Below are positions 1-7,622 of a DNA stretch of 64,000 bases, one piece after another. Numbering within the stretch: the first letter of the stretch is position 1; every line of letters starts with the position of its first letter. The notes beneath the pieces are model-generated. The model did no database searches. It saw only the letters and a program-made list of their open reading frames with translations, and was not told the origin of the DNA. The position numbers were made by a program, and so were the translations under genes. This stretch comes from Verrucomicrobiota bacterium (GTDB lineage Bacteria; Verrucomicrobiota; Kiritimatiellia; RFP12; UBA1067), in contig JAHFSX010000031.1 in NCBI GenBank assembly GCA_023269675.1, forward strand, positions 1 through 64,000, given 5' to 3'.

Positions 1-292
1 CGTCCTGCGCCGTGAGCTGGAGAAGGTTCACCCCATTACCGATAAGGGCCAGAGCAAGGCTTCTGAGAAGGGCGAGAAGCCGGCGGCGCTGGAACATGGC
101 CGCAAGAAGAAGTCGCTTCGCGACAGCTACGAGGCGATGAAGCAAATCAATCCTGCTCTCGCCGAGCAGCTCCGGCTCCAACTGGAGAGCATGGAGAAGG
201 AAGGCGCTGCGCCTGCGCCTGCGTCTGTGCCGGAGCCCGGCACCGTGCAGCCGGCGACGGCTGAGTCCGCAGAGGCCAAGCCCACGGCCTAA
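1..292 (+). CDS. Unidentified protein, C-terminal fragment
   Basis: An open frame enters from the left edge (first full codon at base 2) and ends with TAA at 290-292, giving 96 residues. The first part is rich in Lys and Glu. The last third is an Ala/Pro/Glu tail that looks disordered. No motif identifies a family. It lies on the same strand and just upstream of a replication-organiser-like gene and a DnaC-like loader, so it probably belongs to the same phage- or plasmid-derived module. The N-terminus is outside the window, so function cannot be judged. Confidence 0.6.
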   Translation, partial: VLRRELEKVHPITDKGQSKASEKGEKPAALEHGRKKKSLRDSYEAMKQINPALAEQLRLQLESMEKEGAAPAPASVPEPGTVQPATAESAEAKPTA

Positions 293-370
293 ACGGGGCA
301 GGGGTGGGCGCATGGGTCATGGGATCCATGCGTCCGCCCGTCTTCAAAACGATCACGAAAGGATCATGAG

Positions 371-976
371 ATGTCAGAATCACAAGCGGAAGCGGGACCT
401 GCAGCCGTACCGGCCAGTGCCCCGGCAGCGTCCACAGCGTTCAACCCCGATATCGAGTTCGATGACGGAGAGGACGCGGGTGCGGGAGAAGCGGCGGAGT
501 CCGTTGCGGAGCCGCGTGAAAGCGCCGCCCCTGATGGTGGCGGTGACGGCGCCGATGAGGTCGAGCAGCACAAGCAGTTCGGCTACATGCCCTGCTACCG
601 CACGTTCCAGAAGCGCTGGTTCTGGGAGGAGGGGCCCTGGGATATTGCCCACCTCTTCATGGATCTGCTGCTGCGGGCCAACAGGAAGATGCGTCGCGTG
701 AAGGTCGGCCGCGATCTCATCGAAATCGGTCGCGGCATGGTCGCGACGTCGTATTCAAAACTGGCCGAGGTTACGGGGCATGATCGCAAAACCATACGCA
801 AGTGGCTCGAACTGCTGGCCAAAGATGGCGAGGTCAGTGTCCAGAACAAGGGACAGCACGGAGTGCTCATAACAATCTGCAAATACGGCAGTTATGCTCT
901 CGACAACGCCCGTGCTGGCCAGCAGGACGGACAGCGGAGTGGACAGAAGGGTGGACGAAGGTCTCCACAGCGGTAG
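371..976 (+). CDS. Phage-type replisome organiser-like winged-helix protein
   Basis: The 201-residue product has an acidic, low-complexity first third. A domain at about residues 65-175 resembles the N-terminal winged helix of phage DnaD-like replication proteins: a Lys/Arg-rich stretch, then RGMVATSYSKLAEVTGHDRK, KWLELLAKDGEV and the closing VLITICKYGSY. In that family the domain binds the element's replication origin and recruits a helicase loader, and a DnaC-like gene follows here. The tail is a run of four-residue repeats (GQRS, GQKG, GRRS) ended by TAG at 974-976, while the DNA repeat continues past the stop. AAGGA lies about 8 nt before the ATG. The family assignment is inferred from motif and context; a generic HTH protein is the alternative. 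Confidence 0.6.
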   Translation: MSESQAEAGPAAVPASAPAASTAFNPDIEFDDGEDAGAGEAAESVAEPRESAAPDGGGDGADEVEQHKQFGYMPCYRTFQKRWFWEEGPWDIAHLFMDLLLRANRKMRRVKVGRDLIEIGRGMVATSYSKLAEVTGHDRKTIRKWLELLAKDGEVSVQNKGQHGVLITICKYGSYALDNARAGQQDGQRSGQKGGRRSPQR

Positions 977-1012
977 GGACAGCGGTGTGGACGGCATTGG
1001 GACAATGGTATG
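929..1012 (+). repeat. Degenerate 12-bp tandem repeat
   Basis: Seven consecutive 12-mers of the form GGACAGCGGAGT fill this stretch. Four encode the tail of the replisome-organiser-like protein, the last of these ending in its TAG stop (974-976). Three more lie downstream, in the same phase. Two copies of CAATGGTATGG and an AAGAAGGAT tandem follow before the next gene. Confidence 0.7.
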
Positions 1013-1107
1013 GCCAGTAGTGCCCCAATGGTATGGACACACTATAAGAATAGAAGAAGTTAAGAAGGATAAGAAGGATAAGAATTGAACAACAGAAGAA
1101 GAGGAGA

Positions 1108-2163
1108 ATGGAAGTGAGTTCACCCGCCACCCCTGCTGCTGCTGGAGAGATGAAGGATCTTAAACCTCTTTTCGACTTCAGCCAGTACAGGCTCAAGGTT
1201 CCGCTTCATGAGGTTCCGTTTGGAGCCTCCGACAGCGACAAACCCATGTGCATGATCTGCGGGTTCCGCTTCAACCCAAACCCAAGCCTCGGCTGGAACG
1301 CGACGGGTCAACATCCCCGCAACCAGTACGGGCTCTGCAACCGCCACTACATCAGCGCGTTCTATGCCGCGGACCCTGGGGGACGCCTGCTGGCAGAGGC
1401 CGAGATCCTGGCCAAGGTGCCGCGACCCTACCGAGCCGCCGAGTTCAACACCTTCAGGGCAACGGGAGCATGCGCAGGGCTGCTCCGAGAGGCACGCGCA
1501 GCCGTCGCCAGCTGGACCCATGCCGTGGTCGAGGGGTGGGGCCGGATGCTCGGCACAGGCGCTTCCGGCAGCCTCTACGTCTACGGCTGCAAGACCGCCT
1601 CAGGCACCGGCAACGGCTGCGGCAAGACCCACCTCGCCTACGCCTCCTTCAAGCATATCGCCAGGCTCACCGCGATCGCCAACACCTCCCGCATCCATAG
1701 CGACCCCACCCTTGCGCCGATCCTGTCCTGCGCCTTCATCGACGTCCAGGAGATCGTGGCGGAGTTCTTGAGAAGAAGGGGCAAGAACGAAGGCACCACG
1801 GTCTGGTACAACCTCGACAACTGGAACGGGGTGCGCCAGAGCAAGACCTTCGACGAGTACCTTGCGCATCTGGCGGCGGCACCGGTCCTGTTCGTCGACG
1901 ACATCGGGCACGGCAGGTACTCGGACAAGAACGGTCATCCAAACTTCGCCAGCGCGACGTTTGAGACCATAGCCGACGCCCGCGCCCAGAACATGCTGCC
2001 GACCCTGTACACGTCGAACTACGCGCCGGACCGGCTCGGGGATGTCATCGGCACCCGAGCGGCATCTCGGATCTTCAGGAGCGACTGCAGGCTCGTTCAA
2101 GTCCTAGGCCCCGACTACTCATTGGCTCAGATCAAGGCCCGAGCGGCTGGCGGCCAAAGCTGA
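1108..2163 (+). CDS. DnaC-like helicase loader ATPase
   Basis: The 351-residue protein has an AAA+ core of the DnaC/IstB class: Walker A GTGNGCGKT (about 166-174), Walker B VLFVDDIG (260-267), sensor-1 TSNY (302-305) and an arginine-finger stretch RAASRIFR (317-324). A likely zinc site precedes it (Cys48-x2-Cys51 and Cys77-x2-His80). DnaC-type loaders place the replicative helicase at an origin, which suits its position after an organiser-like gene. GAGGAG at 1101-1106 is almost touching the ATG at 1108. The in-frame GTG at 1114 has better spacing and may be the real start. The closest alternative is an IstB-type transposition helper, but no IstA-like transposase is nearby. Confidence 0.8.
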   Translation: MEVSSPATPAAAGEMKDLKPLFDFSQYRLKVPLHEVPFGASDSDKPMCMICGFRFNPNPSLGWNATGQHPRNQYGLCNRHYISAFYAADPGGRLLAEAEILAKVPRPYRAAEFNTFRATGACAGLLREARAAVASWTHAVVEGWGRMLGTGASGSLYVYGCKTASGTGNGCGKTHLAYASFKHIARLTAIANTSRIHSDPTLAPILSCAFIDVQEIVAEFLRRRGKNEGTTVWYNLDNWNGVRQSKTFDEYLAHLAAAPVLFVDDIGHGRYSDKNGHPNFASATFETIADARAQNMLPTLYTSNYAPDRLGDVIGTRAASRIFRSDCRLVQVLGPDYSLAQIKARAAGGQS

Positions 2164-2354
2164 ACCGGACCCAACTGGGTAAGGAGGCGCGTATGCCATA
2201 GCCTAGGCCTGGGATCAGACTCACAGTTTCTTGCATCCAGGTGCCGCGAGTGCGGCCCCAGATGCCGTATGAATCAAGCCCGGACACGGGCACGAATCAG
2301 AGCAGGCCCGAGAGCTGCAGAAGGGAATGATCGAGAATGAATTGGACCTAGCAC

Positions 2355-2669
2355 ATGAAGAATTCGACGTTGATTGCGATCAAGGCTGTTTTGGATAGTG
2401 ACCCGCCTCGGACGAAGACGGAACGCGAGACCCTGCTCCGCACACTGGGACTGGACACCGGTGAGGTCAAAGCGAAAGAGGATGACCGCATCGTTTCCTT
2501 CGGCGAGGCGGCGCAAAGGCTGGCCTGCACAAGGCGAACCCTCCACAACATCGTAGATCGCGGCGGGCTGAACAAAGTCCGGTTCCCGGGCTCAACCAAG
2601 GCGCGCGGCTTCTTGGCATCCGACATTGACGCACTGCTGACCAATGGACGGGCGGGGAGCGCAGCCTAA
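2355..2669 (+). CDS. Small helix-turn-helix protein, excisionase-like
   Basis: This 104-residue product has a MerR/excisionase-type DNA-binding segment at about residues 45-96. SFGEAAQRLACTRRTLHNIV forms the helix-turn-helix. A wing follows (VRFPGSTKARGFLASDIDALL), with the terminal 'DIDALL' helix typical of this fold. Such proteins act as excisionases or small regulators in integrative elements. It is the last gene before a tRNA-Arg gene, which fits an integrated element, although no integrase is recognisable in the window. No strong ribosome binding site precedes the ATG. The assignment rests on fold-like motifs only. Confidence 0.6.
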   Translation: MKNSTLIAIKAVLDSDPPRTKTERETLLRTLGLDTGEVKAKEDDRIVSFGEAAQRLACTRRTLHNIVDRGGLNKVRFPGSTKARGFLASDIDALLTNGRAGSAA

Positions 2670-2695
2670 CGTGGAGGATATGGGATGGGGTGCCA

Positions 2696-2746
2696 GATGA
2701 TCCCGGTATGCCGTCAGGGCCTACTCCTGAGGCTGCCGGGATCATC
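2696..2746. repeat. Stem-loop downstream of the excisionase-like gene
   Basis: Perfect 11-bp arms GATGATCCCGG (2696-2706) and CCGGGATCATC (2736-2746) enclose a 29-nt loop. It starts 27 bp after the stop codon and may act as a terminator or a recombination-related structure. No T-tract follows. Confidence 0.5.
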
Positions 2747-3040
2747 GCCACGCACATGCACAATCAGAACACGCGCACGAGGATGATGACGACTTCAGTC
2801 GATGCTTGATGTCCGGCAAGGGCATCAACATGCTGAATGATCCGAATCGTCCCCGTGCGCGTTTTTTACTTTCAGGGGTCAGCTTCCGCATCAGGGACGA
2901 AGGGTGATCCTTGGCGTTAATTACAACTTGGCCAAGCCTAATCCTGCGGTGCACGCAGCCATTGACGTGCTGCGGCGTTGATCCCGGACGCTCCCGCAGC
3001 GCCTTCGAAGCTGGGTTCGGGGTGGGGATCAAGTGGCGGA

Positions 3041-3091
3041 TTGGTTACAGGTGGTTACAGTCTGGAGGGGGTGTAACCAAACTGTAACCAA
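3041..3091. repeat. Nested inverted repeat (GGTTACAG / CTGTAACC)
   Basis: TTGGTTACAG (3041-3050) and GTGGTTACAG (3051-3060) stand in tandem. They are mirrored by TGTAACCAA (3072-3080) and CTGTAACCAA (3082-3091). The outer 10-mers are perfect inverted copies. Two direct plus two inverted copies around a short spacer resemble a multi-subunit protein binding site, such as a recombinase core or arm site or an operator. It lies about 120 bp from the tRNA 3' end. Confidence 0.6.
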
Positions 3092-3172
3092 AATCGAGGT
3101 TGTAGCGGGGTGAAAGTCAGGTAAGTGAGTAAACTGAGGTAAGCGTGCGGGAATAGCCGAAACATGCCAGAT

Positions 3173-3194
3173 GCCCATATTTATTGGGCTTTTT
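3173..3194 (+). terminator. Weak intrinsic terminator
   Basis: GCCCA, a 7-nt loop and TGGGC are followed directly by TTTTT. It would end plus-strand transcription from the replication module just before the oppositely oriented tRNA gene. Confidence 0.5.
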
Positions 3195-3207
3195 GATGTA
3201 TTTTCGA

Positions 3208-3284
3208 TGGTAGGCCTGGCGGGAGTCGAACCCGCGACCCTCAGATTAGGAATCTGATGCTCTGTCCTACTGAGCTACAGGCCT
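3208..3284 (-). tRNA. tRNA-Arg (anticodon CCT), CCA encoded
   Basis: Read on the minus strand, the acceptor stem AGGCCTG pairs with CAGGCCT. A D-arm (GTAGCTCAGTAGG...), an anticodon stem-loop TCAGA-TTCCTAA-TCTGA with anticodon CCT, and a T-arm containing GGTTCGACTCC follow. The 3' CCA is encoded at 3208-3210. It decodes AGG. The 3' end faces the phage-like module, the usual orientation for a tRNA used as an integration site. Confidence 0.95.
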
Positions 3285-3297
3285 TTGAACGGTTGCG

Positions 3298-3326
3298 AAA
3301 ATAGCACAGGCGGGTGGGGATGACAA
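3298..3326 (-). promoter_or_regulatory. Sigma-70 type promoter of tRNA-Arg
   Basis: On the minus strand TTGTCA (3326-3321), a 17-bp spacer and TATTTT (3303-3298) lie just upstream of the tRNA 5' end at 3284. Spacing and hexamers are close to consensus. Confidence 0.7.
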
Positions 3327-3371
3327 GCCTAAGCGCCTTCGTTAAAGTTCTGTTATAGTCGCGTAATCTTG

Positions 3372-3400
3372 TTGAACGGGGGGATCGGGTTGCCTATAAT
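3372..3400 (+). promoter_or_regulatory. Sigma-70 type promoter for the carbamoyltransferase genes
   Basis: TTGAAC (3372-3377), exactly 17 bp, then a perfect TATAAT (3395-3400). Transcription would start near 3407, giving a leader of under 20 nt that carries GGAG (3413-3416) before the argF ATG at 3425. The short leader leaves no room for an attenuator. Confidence 0.8.
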
Positions 3401-3424
3401 TGCCGCCTGATTGGAGTACTAGCG

Positions 3425-4429
3425 ATGTTGAAATGGAATCCGGAATTGTTTGGGCGCTCCCTGTTGCGGTTGGCTGATTTGACCGACGAGGAGATGCTGA
3501 ACGTGATCGAGCTTTCGGTCGCGTTGAAGGCGCGCCGCCGCGCGGGGATCCGCGGCAACCTGCTGGAGCGGCGCCAGGTCGCGCTGATTTTCGAGAAAAG
3601 CTCCACGCGCACGCGCAATGCCGCCTCGGTGGCGATCCGCGACGAGGGCGGCGCGGCGGAGTACCTGACCAAGAACGACATCCACCTCGGCTCCAAGGAG
3701 TCGGTGAAGGACACCGCCCGCGTGCTGGGGCGGATGTTCGACGGCATCCTGTTCCGCGGGTTCGCCCAGACGACGGTGGCGACCCTGGCGAAGTATGCCG
3801 GCGTGCCGGTGTGGAACGGGCTGACCGACGATTACCACCCGACGCAGATCCTGGCCGACCTGATGACCATCCAGGAGAATTTCGGCCGGCTGAAGGGGCT
3901 TAAGGTCGCGTATGTCGGCGACGGGCGCAACAACGTGGCGAATTCGCTGATGCTGGGCTGCGCCAAGGCGGGCGTGCACTACGTGAACTGCACGCCGGTG
4001 GAGCTGATGCCCGACCCCGTGCTGGTGAAAGAGGCCTGCGAGACCGCCCGGCGCAACGGGGTGACGGTCGAGATCTGCCACGACCCCAAGACGGGCGTGT
4101 CCGGCGCGAACGTGCTCTACACGGACGTCTGGGTCTCGATGGGCGAGGAGGACCAGAAGGAGACGCGCCTGCGGCTGCTGCGCCCCTACCAGATCAACAT
4201 GGAGCTGGTGAAGGCGACCGGCAACTCGGGCGGCGAGCTGATTTTCCTGCACTGCCTGCCCGCGTTCCACGACTTCGAGACGGTGATGACGGCGGAGTCG
4301 GGGGCCCTGGAGGTGACGGACGAGGTGTTCGAGGCGCCGTTCTCTAAGGTGTTCGACGAGGCCGAGAACCGCATGCACACCATCAAGGCGCTGTATGTGT
4401 CGGCGTTGAGCGATCTGTCGGCGCTGTAG
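3425..4429 (+). CDS. argF: Ornithine carbamoyltransferase
   Basis: The enzyme condenses carbamoyl phosphate with ornithine to citrulline in arginine synthesis. The 334-residue protein has normal length for the family. It carries the carbamoyl-phosphate loop EKSSTRTR (about 57-64), HPTQ (138-141) and HCLPAFHD (276-283). The last motif, with its Cys, is diagnostic for ornithine over aspartate transcarbamoylases. The ATG has GGAG 8 nt upstream and sits under a near-consensus promoter. The second carbamoyltransferase gene follows after 34 bp, so one transcript probably makes both enzymes that compete for carbamoyl phosphate. Confidence 0.95.
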   Translation: MLKWNPELFGRSLLRLADLTDEEMLNVIELSVALKARRRAGIRGNLLERRQVALIFEKSSTRTRNAASVAIRDEGGAAEYLTKNDIHLGSKESVKDTARVLGRMFDGILFRGFAQTTVATLAKYAGVPVWNGLTDDYHPTQILADLMTIQENFGRLKGLKVAYVGDGRNNVANSLMLGCAKAGVHYVNCTPVELMPDPVLVKEACETARRNGVTVEICHDPKTGVSGANVLYTDVWVSMGEEDQKETRLRLLRPYQINMELVKATGNSGGELIFLHCLPAFHDFETVMTAESGALEVTDEVFEAPFSKVFDEAENRMHTIKALYVSALSDLSAL

Positions 4430-4463
4430 GCCGCAGCTCTGAGTCTTTGTTAAGGAACGGGCT

Positions 4464-5546
4464 ATGTCAAAACGGATATTCGACATTTCGGTGGAGCGGT
4501 TCGAGGCGTTGCCGGTGACGGAGAAGACGCCGTACCTGATGCAGGCGGACGGCGTGCCGTACCACACGCTCTTCGCGCAGCAGTTCGGGCATGATTTGCT
4601 GGGGCGGCTCGAGCTGCTGGCGAACGAGATCCGGACCATCGCCAAGACGCGCACGGGCACGGAGTTTCTGCGGTCGCAGGTGGCGCACAAGCGGGCGATG
4701 CTCTATTTCTCGCAGCCCAGCTCGCGCACCTTCCTGTCGTTCGCCTCGGCGTGCCAGATTCTCGGCGTCTCGACCGGCGAGGTGCGCGACACCTCGATCT
4801 CCTCCGAGTTCAAGGGCGAGTCGCGCGAGGATTCGGTGCGCACGTTCAGCTCGTACTTCGACATGATCATCATGCGCACGCCCGAGAAGGGGCTCGCCGA
4901 GCACATGGCGTGGGTGCTGTCGAACTCCGAGCGCCCGATCCCGATCATCAACGCCGGGTCGGGCCAGGACCAGCATCCGACCCAGGCGCTGCTGGACATC
5001 TACACGCTGCTGCGCAGCTTCGAGCGCGGCGGCGGGCTGCGCGACCGCACGGTGCTGTTCTGCGGCGACCTTTTGCGCGGGCGCACGGTGCGCTCGCTCT
5101 CGTACCTGCTGACGAACTACCCGAACATCCGGCAGGTCTTCGTGGCGCCCGGACCGCTGCAGGTCGGGGAGGACGTGCTCGCGGTGCTGAAGGCCAAGAG
5201 CGTCGCCTACGAGCTGACGGACGATTTCCATGCGGCGATCCCGCACGCCGACGCAGTGTACATGACGCGCATCCAGGACGAGTGGGACAAGGACAAGGGC
5301 GAGAGCGCGAAGATCGACACCAGCCGGTTCAAGTTCGGCCTCGACGAGTTGAAGCTGCTGCCGCAGCGCGCGGTCATCATGCACCCGCTGCCGCGGCGCG
5401 ACGAGATCTCGACGGCGGTGGACAGCGATCCGCGGGCGATGTATTGGCGGCAGATGCGTAACGGCATGTGGATCCGCACGGCGTTGATCGCCATGACGTT
5501 CGGCTGCGAAAAGCGCATTCATGAGTATTTCCGCCACAACTGTTAG
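4464..5546 (+). CDS. pyrB: Aspartate carbamoyltransferase, long divergent form
   Basis: The enzyme forms N-carbamoyl-aspartate in pyrimidine synthesis. Support: HPTQALLD (about 171-178), GDLLRGRTVRSL, YMTRIQDE and HPLPRRDEIS, the last specific for aspartate transcarbamoylases, and FKGES with the loop lysine. The phosphate loop is unusual: SQPSSRTF (about 83-90) instead of EPSTRTR, so the first Thr is Ser and the final Arg is Phe while the central Arg is kept. At 360 residues it is longer than the usual catalytic chain of about 310, with an N-terminal extension. It shares the argF transcript and overlaps the next gene by 26 bp. No pyrI regulatory chain is adjacent. Confidence 0.88.
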   Translation: MSKRIFDISVERFEALPVTEKTPYLMQADGVPYHTLFAQQFGHDLLGRLELLANEIRTIAKTRTGTEFLRSQVAHKRAMLYFSQPSSRTFLSFASACQILGVSTGEVRDTSISSEFKGESREDSVRTFSSYFDMIIMRTPEKGLAEHMAWVLSNSERPIPIINAGSGQDQHPTQALLDIYTLLRSFERGGGLRDRTVLFCGDLLRGRTVRSLSYLLTNYPNIRQVFVAPGPLQVGEDVLAVLKAKSVAYELTDDFHAAIPHADAVYMTRIQDEWDKDKGESAKIDTSRFKFGLDELKLLPQRAVIMHPLPRRDEISTAVDSDPRAMYWRQMRNGMWIRTALIAMTFGCEKRIHEYFRHNC

Positions 5547-6807
5547 CCGGCCGACCGCCCGGCGCGCGTGCTTGAGCGCGCTGTGCTTGTTGCCGGTTAT
5601 GCTGTTCGCGGATGTCACGAACCGGACGCCCGACCGTGTCGTCAGCCGGTTCCGTTTCGGGCCGCTCTTCGAGCACCGCGCCACGCGGGACGGCGGCACC
5701 TTCTGGGCGGTGCGGCCGTTCTGTTCGCGGGTGACCGATCCGGCGAGCGACACGCGGGTGACCGACGTGGTCTGGCCGCTGGGCACGTTCCACCGCGACC
5801 ACGAGCAGGCCTGGTGGCGGATGCTGCTGGCGTATGGCGCCGACAACGACGTGAACCGCGAGGACTCGGCGTGGAAGGCGGCGCTCTTCCCGCTTTACTT
5901 TCAGGGGCGCACGCGGGAGGGCGAGGACTACTGGGCGCTGTTTCCGGTCTACGGCCACCTGCCGCACGTGCTGCTGATGGACGACATCGATTTCGTGCTC
6001 TTCCCGCTGTACCTGAACTACGAGGTCAACCACGTCGGGCGGGAGTATTATCTGTGGCCCGTCTTCTCGCGCATGGGAGATGATCCGGAGGTGAAGCGGA
6101 CGGGCGTCTTCCCGATCTACGGCGAGACGCAGAAGCGCGACTCGAAGCACGCCTACTGTTTCTGGCCGTTCTGGAGCTCGGCGGTCTACGACGCGCCGCG
6201 CAACCCCGGCTCGTCGTGGATGCTCTTTCCTCTGGCCGGGAGCGTGGACCGAGCGAAGGAGCGGCAGTGGCTCTTTTTGCCGCCTTTCTTCTCGCACGCG
6301 ACGACCGACGCGGCGGAGCGCTGGCGCATGCCGTGGCCGTTCTACGAGACGGTGACCACCAAAACCTCGCGGAAGCGCTCCTACTGGCCCTTCTACGGAG
6401 ATCTGACGCGCGATGACGAGCAGCGCTGCTATGCGGCGTGGCCGCTGTTCGACAGCTTCACGCTGAAGAAGAAGGACGGGCGCGAGGAGCGCAGCCGTTT
6501 TTTTCCGTTTTATCTGAAGGCGAAGGTCTACCGGAACGATCCGGCGGGGGTGGAGCGGCTGCAGGAGACCTATACGCGGGTGTGGCCGTTCTATGCGCGC
6601 GAGACCACGCCGGAGGGTTCGCATCTGCGCGCGCTGGAGCTGAGCCTGATCCGGTACAGCGGCGGCATCGAACGCAACTGGGCGCCGTTCTGGACGTTTT
6701 ACGAAAGGATCGAACAAGCACATGAAGTCGAACACGACGCGCTGTGGGGCCTCCTGCGGCACAGCACAAGGGTGGAGCTCGCACCCGCGGGGGAAGGCGG
6801 ACCATGA
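5521..6807 (+). CDS. Exported WPFY/FPLY-repeat protein of unknown function
   Basis: This 428-residue protein starts with a likely signal peptide (basic start, hydrophobic stretch to about residue 30). It is then built from irregular repeats centred on aromatic pairs: LFPLYF, ALFPVYG, LFPLYL, LWPVFS, VFPIYG, FWPFWS, MPWPFY, YWPFYG, AAWPLF, FFPFYL, RVWPFY and FWTFYE. The 25-45 residue spacing suggests a beta-rich repeat structure, such as a propeller or barrel. The gene overlaps pyrB by 26 bp and the following mlaE by 4 bp (ATGA), so it is probably translated with the MCE lipid-transport genes and may be an envelope partner of that system. I do not recognise a named family. Confidence 0.75.
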   Translation: MSISATTVSRPTARRACLSALCLLPVMLFADVTNRTPDRVVSRFRFGPLFEHRATRDGGTFWAVRPFCSRVTDPASDTRVTDVVWPLGTFHRDHEQAWWRMLLAYGADNDVNREDSAWKAALFPLYFQGRTREGEDYWALFPVYGHLPHVLLMDDIDFVLFPLYLNYEVNHVGREYYLWPVFSRMGDDPEVKRTGVFPIYGETQKRDSKHAYCFWPFWSSAVYDAPRNPGSSWMLFPLAGSVDRAKERQWLFLPPFFSHATTDAAERWRMPWPFYETVTTKTSRKRSYWPFYGDLTRDDEQRCYAAWPLFDSFTLKKKDGREERSRFFPFYLKAKVYRNDPAGVERLQETYTRVWPFYARETTPEGSHLRALELSLIRYSGGIERNWAPFWTFYERIEQAHEVEHDALWGLLRHSTRVELAPAGEGGP

Positions 6808-7622
6808 TCACGCGTGAACCTACCTACAGCGACGCGGCCGGGAACGCGTGGGTCGGCGTCTGGCGCGCGGCGGTGCTGGAGCTGGGGAGCATCGGGCGCG
6901 CCGGCAGCATGACGGCGCAGTCGCTGGTGATGCTCCCGCTGCTGCTCGCCACGCGCCGCTCGCGCCGCGAGCTGGCGCGGCAGCTGTACATCACGGGGAT
7001 CAAGAGCCTGGCGCTGATCACCATCGTCGGCATGTTCACCGGCATGATCCTCGGCCTGCAGGTCGGCCTGGAGCTGCGCCGGTACAACCAGGAGCTCTAC
7101 ATCGGTTCCGCCGTGATGGTCTCGCTGCTGCGCGAGATGGGGCCCTTCATGACCGGCATCATCCTGGCGGCGTGCGTGGGCTCGTCCATGGCGGCGCAGA
7201 TCGGCACCATGACGGTGAACGACGAGATCGCGGCGCTGGAGATCATGTCGATCAGCCCGGTGCGGTTCCTGATGGCGCCGCGCATGGCGGCGATGGTGCT
7301 GATGACGCCGATCCTCTCCTTCTACACCTGCGTGCTGGGCGTGATCGGCGGCGGCATCGTGGGCCTGACGCAGCTGAACGTGCCGTGGGCGCAGTACATC
7401 AATATGGCGATGGACGTCGCCCACCTGCGCGATTTGTACGTGGGGCTGTTCAAGGCGCTGGTGTTCGGCATCGTCGTCACGTCCGTCTCCTGCTACGAGG
7501 GTTTCACCACCACGCAGGGCGCGGTCGGGGTGGGGCAGGCGACGCGGCGCTCGGTGATCGTCTCGATCCTGCTGATTCTGGTGCTGGGCTACATCATCAC
7601 ACGGCTGTTCTACGACTTATGA
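6804..7622 (+). CDS. mlaE: MlaE-family ABC transporter permease
   Basis: This inner-membrane permease belongs to an MCE lipid-transport ABC system. The 272-residue protein has the MlaE core: a membrane segment at about 67-90 (SLALITIVGMFTGMILGLQ), a conserved EMGPFMTGIILAACVGSSMAA helix pair, NDEIAALEIMSISPVRFLMAPR and a C-terminal hydrophobic helix. The ATG at 6804 was chosen because GGAAGGCGG stands just upstream and it overlaps the previous stop as ATGA. An upstream in-frame ATG at 6744 lies inside the preceding gene. mlaF overlaps its 3' end by 4 bp. Confidence 0.9.
   Translation: MITREPTYSDAAGNAWVGVWRAAVLELGSIGRAGSMTAQSLVMLPLLLATRRSRRELARQLYITGIKSLALITIVGMFTGMILGLQVGLELRRYNQELYIGSAVMVSLLREMGPFMTGIILAACVGSSMAAQIGTMTVNDEIAALEIMSISPVRFLMAPRMAAMVLMTPILSFYTCVLGVIGGGIVGLTQLNVPWAQYINMAMDVAHLRDLYVGLFKALVFGIVVTSVSCYEGFTTTQGAVGVGQATRRSVIVSILLILVLGYIITRLFYDL

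Larger units (their letters stand above)
2670..3207. other. Intergenic region between the excisionase-like gene and tRNA-Arg
   Basis: No convincing gene is present in about 540 bp. It contains a hairpin at 2696-2746, a nested inverted repeat at 3041-3091 and a weak intrinsic terminator at 3173-3194. A 96-codon minus-strand frame (2742-3032) has no recognisable motif and was not accepted. The position, between an excisionase-like gene and the 3' end of a tRNA, is where a tyrosine recombinase gene and attachment site would normally be expected. I see neither an intact integrase nor a clear remnant. Confidence 0.5.

Noticed and set aside
2204..2213. TAGGCCTGGG resembling the tRNA-Arg 3' end, possible attachment repeat
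   Set aside because: Only nine bases match; too short to claim as an att site.
2742..3032. 96-codon minus-strand ORF before tRNA-Arg
   Set aside because: Serine/Arg-rich without motif or ribosome binding site; treated as intergenic.
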